Source: Apostichopus japonicus
Lineage: Eukaryota > Echinodermata > Holothuroidea > Aspidochirotida > Stichopodidae
Length of the DNA stretch: 64,000 nt
Assembly (NCBI RefSeq): GCF_037975245.1
Contig: NC_092565.1
Coordinates: forward strand, 5,715,999-5,779,998
Reading direction: 5' to 3'
A model generated the notes under the pieces. The model was given only the letters and a program-made list of their open reading frames with translations. It was not told the DNA's origin and ran no database searches. Shown in pieces: positions 61,207-64,000 of this stretch (the stretch's first letter is position 1; each line of letters opens with the position of its first letter). The position numbers were made by a program, and so were the translations under genes.

Positions 61207-61412
61207 ATGCCGGTCCGTTGTGTTGTTGGGGCTGCATAAATATCATTACCCATGCAATTAGCCTTCATCCATGGCTGAAGGACGAAAAAAAACACGGCGA
61301 TTATGACCAAGTTAGTGCACAACACCAGCGCCGATTTCACTGGGCCTAGCCAGTATGCAGCTCCGAATGAAGCGAACACTTCACGGAAGCATACTACGAT
61401 CCCTCCTTTTTG
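61207..61412 (+). pseudogene. THAP-domain remnant, frameshifted
   Basis: Starts MPVRCVV, then shifts frame to a GC.NIITHAISLHPWLKD segment, a DFTGPSQYA segment in the first frame and SEHFTEAYYDPSFLL in the third. In order these resemble the THAP zinc finger (C-x2-4-C, then a basic and aromatic middle, then C-x2-H-F). An in-frame stop interrupts the frame at about residue 11, and the CSEHF motif is split by an insertion of about ten bases. Probably the N-terminus of a dead transposase. Confidence 0.6.
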
Positions 61413-63400
61413 TTATGAAATAAAACAAATGGACTTTAACGGTTCGACATAAAAGAGTCATTCTTTTGTCAAGTAATCCACAAAAAAACTACTCTGAAGA
61501 CCAGACCGGGGAACAGGAAACCTCCAATGGGGCAAGTGGCGATCCTTAGGAGGTAGCGCGCCGAGCACTAGTAGTACTATAGTATTAGCGTTACTACACT
61601 GAAGTCGCAATAGACGAAGAGATTTTACTGTATCATCTAAATTAACACCCCCTTCATTGCTCTATTGTATACTAATAAGCTATGAGGTTAGCTTCAGAAG
61701 CGATGGGTTACATCTTCAAGTGAACAAATCTCAGTGCCCCAATTTATTTCTGGAATATGCTGGATCAGTTAATTATAGCAATAATTTCTTATTCCTATTC
61801 CAGGAAAACCATTTATTATGTTGTGGAGGGAGGGGGGGTAATGGGGATGGGTCAAAATAGGTAGGTAAAAAGATTTTATTCCAAAGGTTGTTTAATTAAA
61901 TCTCAAAGCGATTTATTTTAAAGTCACAGAGCCAAAAATTCACACAACATAGTTCAAGTGTTAAATCATTGAACAAAATTTATTCAATATCAGTTCTAGA
62001 CAGTCATTCTGGTCAATCTGAACTAACATTAACAACAATCATTGTATTATATGACATAAAAGTAAAACTGTACTTTCCATAAACATTATCATTCTTAAAT
62101 TACACTAATGTAATTTGTGACATCAAAGGAGGTTAAAAGAAAACAACTTACATGAATTTTTTTGCTTTAAGCCTACAAAGCAGTTGCATGTCCATCGCTA
62201 TCAATCGTTGTTGTGACAAATTAATTAGAATAATCCAGAAGCAAATACAATACAGGGTTATTTAAACCAAGAAACACTGCACGACGCAACTCACATGCAA
62301 AAATGTTACCCACGCACGACTACACATACAACACTGATGGGCAATGTGAAACACAGCATCACACGCATTAAAACAATCGAAGACCATTAACAGGGTGTAC
62401 TGCTGAGTTTTTGAAGAAAGACTACAAAACAAACCAACTGCTGCTGAAGAAACAGTCTAAACATTCAAGAGTTCTGCTGCCTCCATTGGTCTTTATTATG
62501 ACTTTTCTGTCAAATATCATTGGTGATATGGATATTTTGGCTTCCAGATTAAAGGTACGAATCAAACGAGGTAAATGCCCCTAAAAAGGTCAATGCCCGT
62601 TCCCTTATGCACATATTATATGACATCACGGTCACGCCAATACTTGTGTCCAAATGAAAACATGCCTTTTCTTTTATTGTTGATGTTGGGTCTGGAAAAT
62701 AACCTTTTCATCCTGAATTAAAAGTCTTGAATTTCAAAATATCAACACTGAGGGAACCCTGACGGATTGATAATCCAACACAATCGTAGTTTAGAAAGGC
62801 TTCCTATACAATGAGTTTTCTCCTGGCAACTTGAATCCAGTGTAATGACCATTGGCTGGAAAATCACTTCTGATCCTTTGGACTGCACATGATGGTAGCA
62901 CAACCCTGACGTGTCTTGCTAGGAACCCCAAGTATCATTGAACCTGTTGACCGTAGGCTATGTATCTGTACTGCCTGGGAAAAAATTTATGAAAGTTCAA
63001 AATGTATTAATGTTGGCCATGATGTCCACAATAACAAGCAGGCACACAATGTACAGTTATGGTTACATTTGTTGTGATTTTACACCTTCCATGTATCATG
63101 AAACATTCTTTTGTTTCAGAAAATTGATTTGCAAAACTCCAGGCCAAAGTACTAGCCAAGTAATAATGAGTATGAAATAACACATATGCCTACCTAGCAT
63201 GGCTGCATAATGCAACTTACATCCCCGAGCCAAACTTTCAGTATGCAACCAACCCTACTAGTACTACACGCTCTACATATGGGTTGTAAGTTACCGTAAC
63301 ACAACGCACAATACGGTTTAGGGTGTTCCGCGAATTCCAACAACACATGCACAAAATGGACTGGATTTTGTTTTAAAATGCTTCGTTAATAAATTCTTAC

Positions 63401-63675
63401 CACGTTGTATGTTCCTTGCAATGGTTTCGAACGGATTTCTTCTTCGATATGTTGTGGAGCTTCAATTTCGGCTCGTTTAACAGGCTCGAACTGATACGGT
63501 TCTAACACCTCCGCTCCACCCTCAGCGTTCGGTTCAATATTGGAATGATCATCGCCTTCACTCTCTGCTTCGAATATGAGAAAGGGCACTCTAATTATAG
63601 ACCAATTTCACTGCCTAGTGAAGAACCATTATCACTTTGAACTTCGGTTGCCGCATTTGGCTCTGGATCCGCCAT
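63401..63675 (-). pseudogene. 5' exon of a second transposon-borne ORF (P2X7-C-terminal-like family?)
   Basis: Minus strand: ATG at 63675 begins MADPEPNAATEVQSDNGSS, and a GTAAGA donor follows 63401. After a frame change the acidic stretch continues to LEPYQFEPVK. An acidic leader followed by PYQFEP is typical of the many invertebrate proteins annotated as P2X purinoceptor 7-like. The cysteine-rich part that would confirm this is not found in the next 2 kb. Frame break suggests decay. Confidence 0.4.
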
Positions 63676-64000
63676 TTCACAGGAAATTTTGATTTGATAT
63701 CGCACTTGTGATCGGTGTTTTGTTTAGTAACTACTAGTGGTATGTGTACTTGTCTACTGTGTACGTGAATGGTACCGTAGCAGCGACAACAAATATGTGT
63801 TCAAAACGTGACGTCACATGACGTCATGCGAATCGGAAAATTTTCGAGTAAACAAAGTTTCAAACGCCGAAAAGGGTAAATTCATTCTCAATTTTCGACT
63901 TGAAAAATCAAGTTTTAAACTGGCAGATTGGTTGATACATGTTTTAGAGAACATTCTTTGATGGATCCCAAAAATATAGGACTTTGAAATTTTCGTGTCA

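Larger units (their letters stand above)
60846..64000. mobile_element. TTAA-flanked THAP-bearing transposon, right end cut by window
   Basis: TTAA at 60846-60849 is followed by AGAGGCCATGACACGAAAA. The last bases of the window (to 64000) read, on the opposite strand, TGACACGAAAATTTC, so the right inverted end is reached but its last dozen bases lie outside. The span is at least 3.15 kb. It carries a broken THAP-domain frame near its left end and a minus-strand exon near its right end (separate entries). TTAA targets plus a THAP domain are hallmarks of the Kolobok superfamily. It lies within, or just after, the nucleoplasmin gene. Confidence 0.75.

Noticed and set aside
1-64000. CRISPR array or bacterial operon
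   Set aside because: Repeat spacing, spliced genes and transposon types are eukaryotic; no spacer-repeat alternation or ribosome-binding sites.

Overview
This is a eukaryotic (metazoan) genomic window. It is intron-rich, AT-rich and full of small transposons and tandem repeats, with no operons. The gene content is an LHPP phosphatase, a SIL1 co-chaperone, a divergent homeobox gene and a nucleoplasmin-family gene. The SINE, LINE and MITE tails are of kinds common in marine invertebrates. Together these suggest a marine deuterostome, perhaps an echinoderm. That placement is an inference, not something the sequence proves.

Layout. (1) 3254-19236, minus strand: complete 7-exon LHPP gene (275 aa). 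Its introns hold an 88-bp satellite, a 19-bp minisatellite and a LINE-type tail. (2) 19.2-25.7 kb: repeat-rich spacer. It holds a TTAA-flanked MITE, a reverse-transcriptase remnant split by a MITE with a 9-bp target duplication, a degenerate 300-390-bp tandem repeat, a 96-bp hAT miniature and a tRNA-derived SINE. (3) 25741-31053, plus strand: five-exon model for an unrecognised 240-aa protein that looks coiled-coil, with a probable 16-nt microexon. (4) 31-39 kb: no convincing gene. It holds a 152-bp tandem array of tRNA-like SINE heads, a composite repeat with three copies of one unit, and a hAT MITE with a perfect 8-bp duplication. (5) 39232-47544, minus strand: seven-exon SIL1 gene (487 codons) whose frame is intact except for one in-frame TAA in exon 5. 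Its introns carry a Penelope-like insertion with hammerhead-ribozyme-like motifs and a 2.4-kb terminal-inverted-repeat element with eight copies of a 15-bp motif. (6) 48-49.6 kb: a MITE of the same family as the one beside LHPP, itself invaded by two further elements, one with a hAT transposase C-terminal remnant. (7) 52053-54977, plus strand: four-exon divergent homeobox gene (246 aa). (8) 56582 onward, plus strand: first three coding exons of a nucleoplasmin/nucleophosmin-family gene, whose later exons lie past the window. The window ends inside a TTAA-flanked element of at least 3.1 kb with a broken THAP-domain reading frame.

The protein-coding genes show no functional linkage. LHPP acts on phosphohistidine and related substrates, SIL1 in ER protein folding, nucleoplasmins in histone chaperoning, and the homeobox protein in transcription. 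The strongest unusual signals are the subterminal-repeat transposon in SIL1 intron 2, the in-frame SIL1 stop, the hammerhead-like Penelope insertion, the nested transposons upstream of SIL1, and the THAP/TTAA element at the right edge. Exon boundaries were placed by reading splice sites and checking that codon phase carries through; no similarity search was run.
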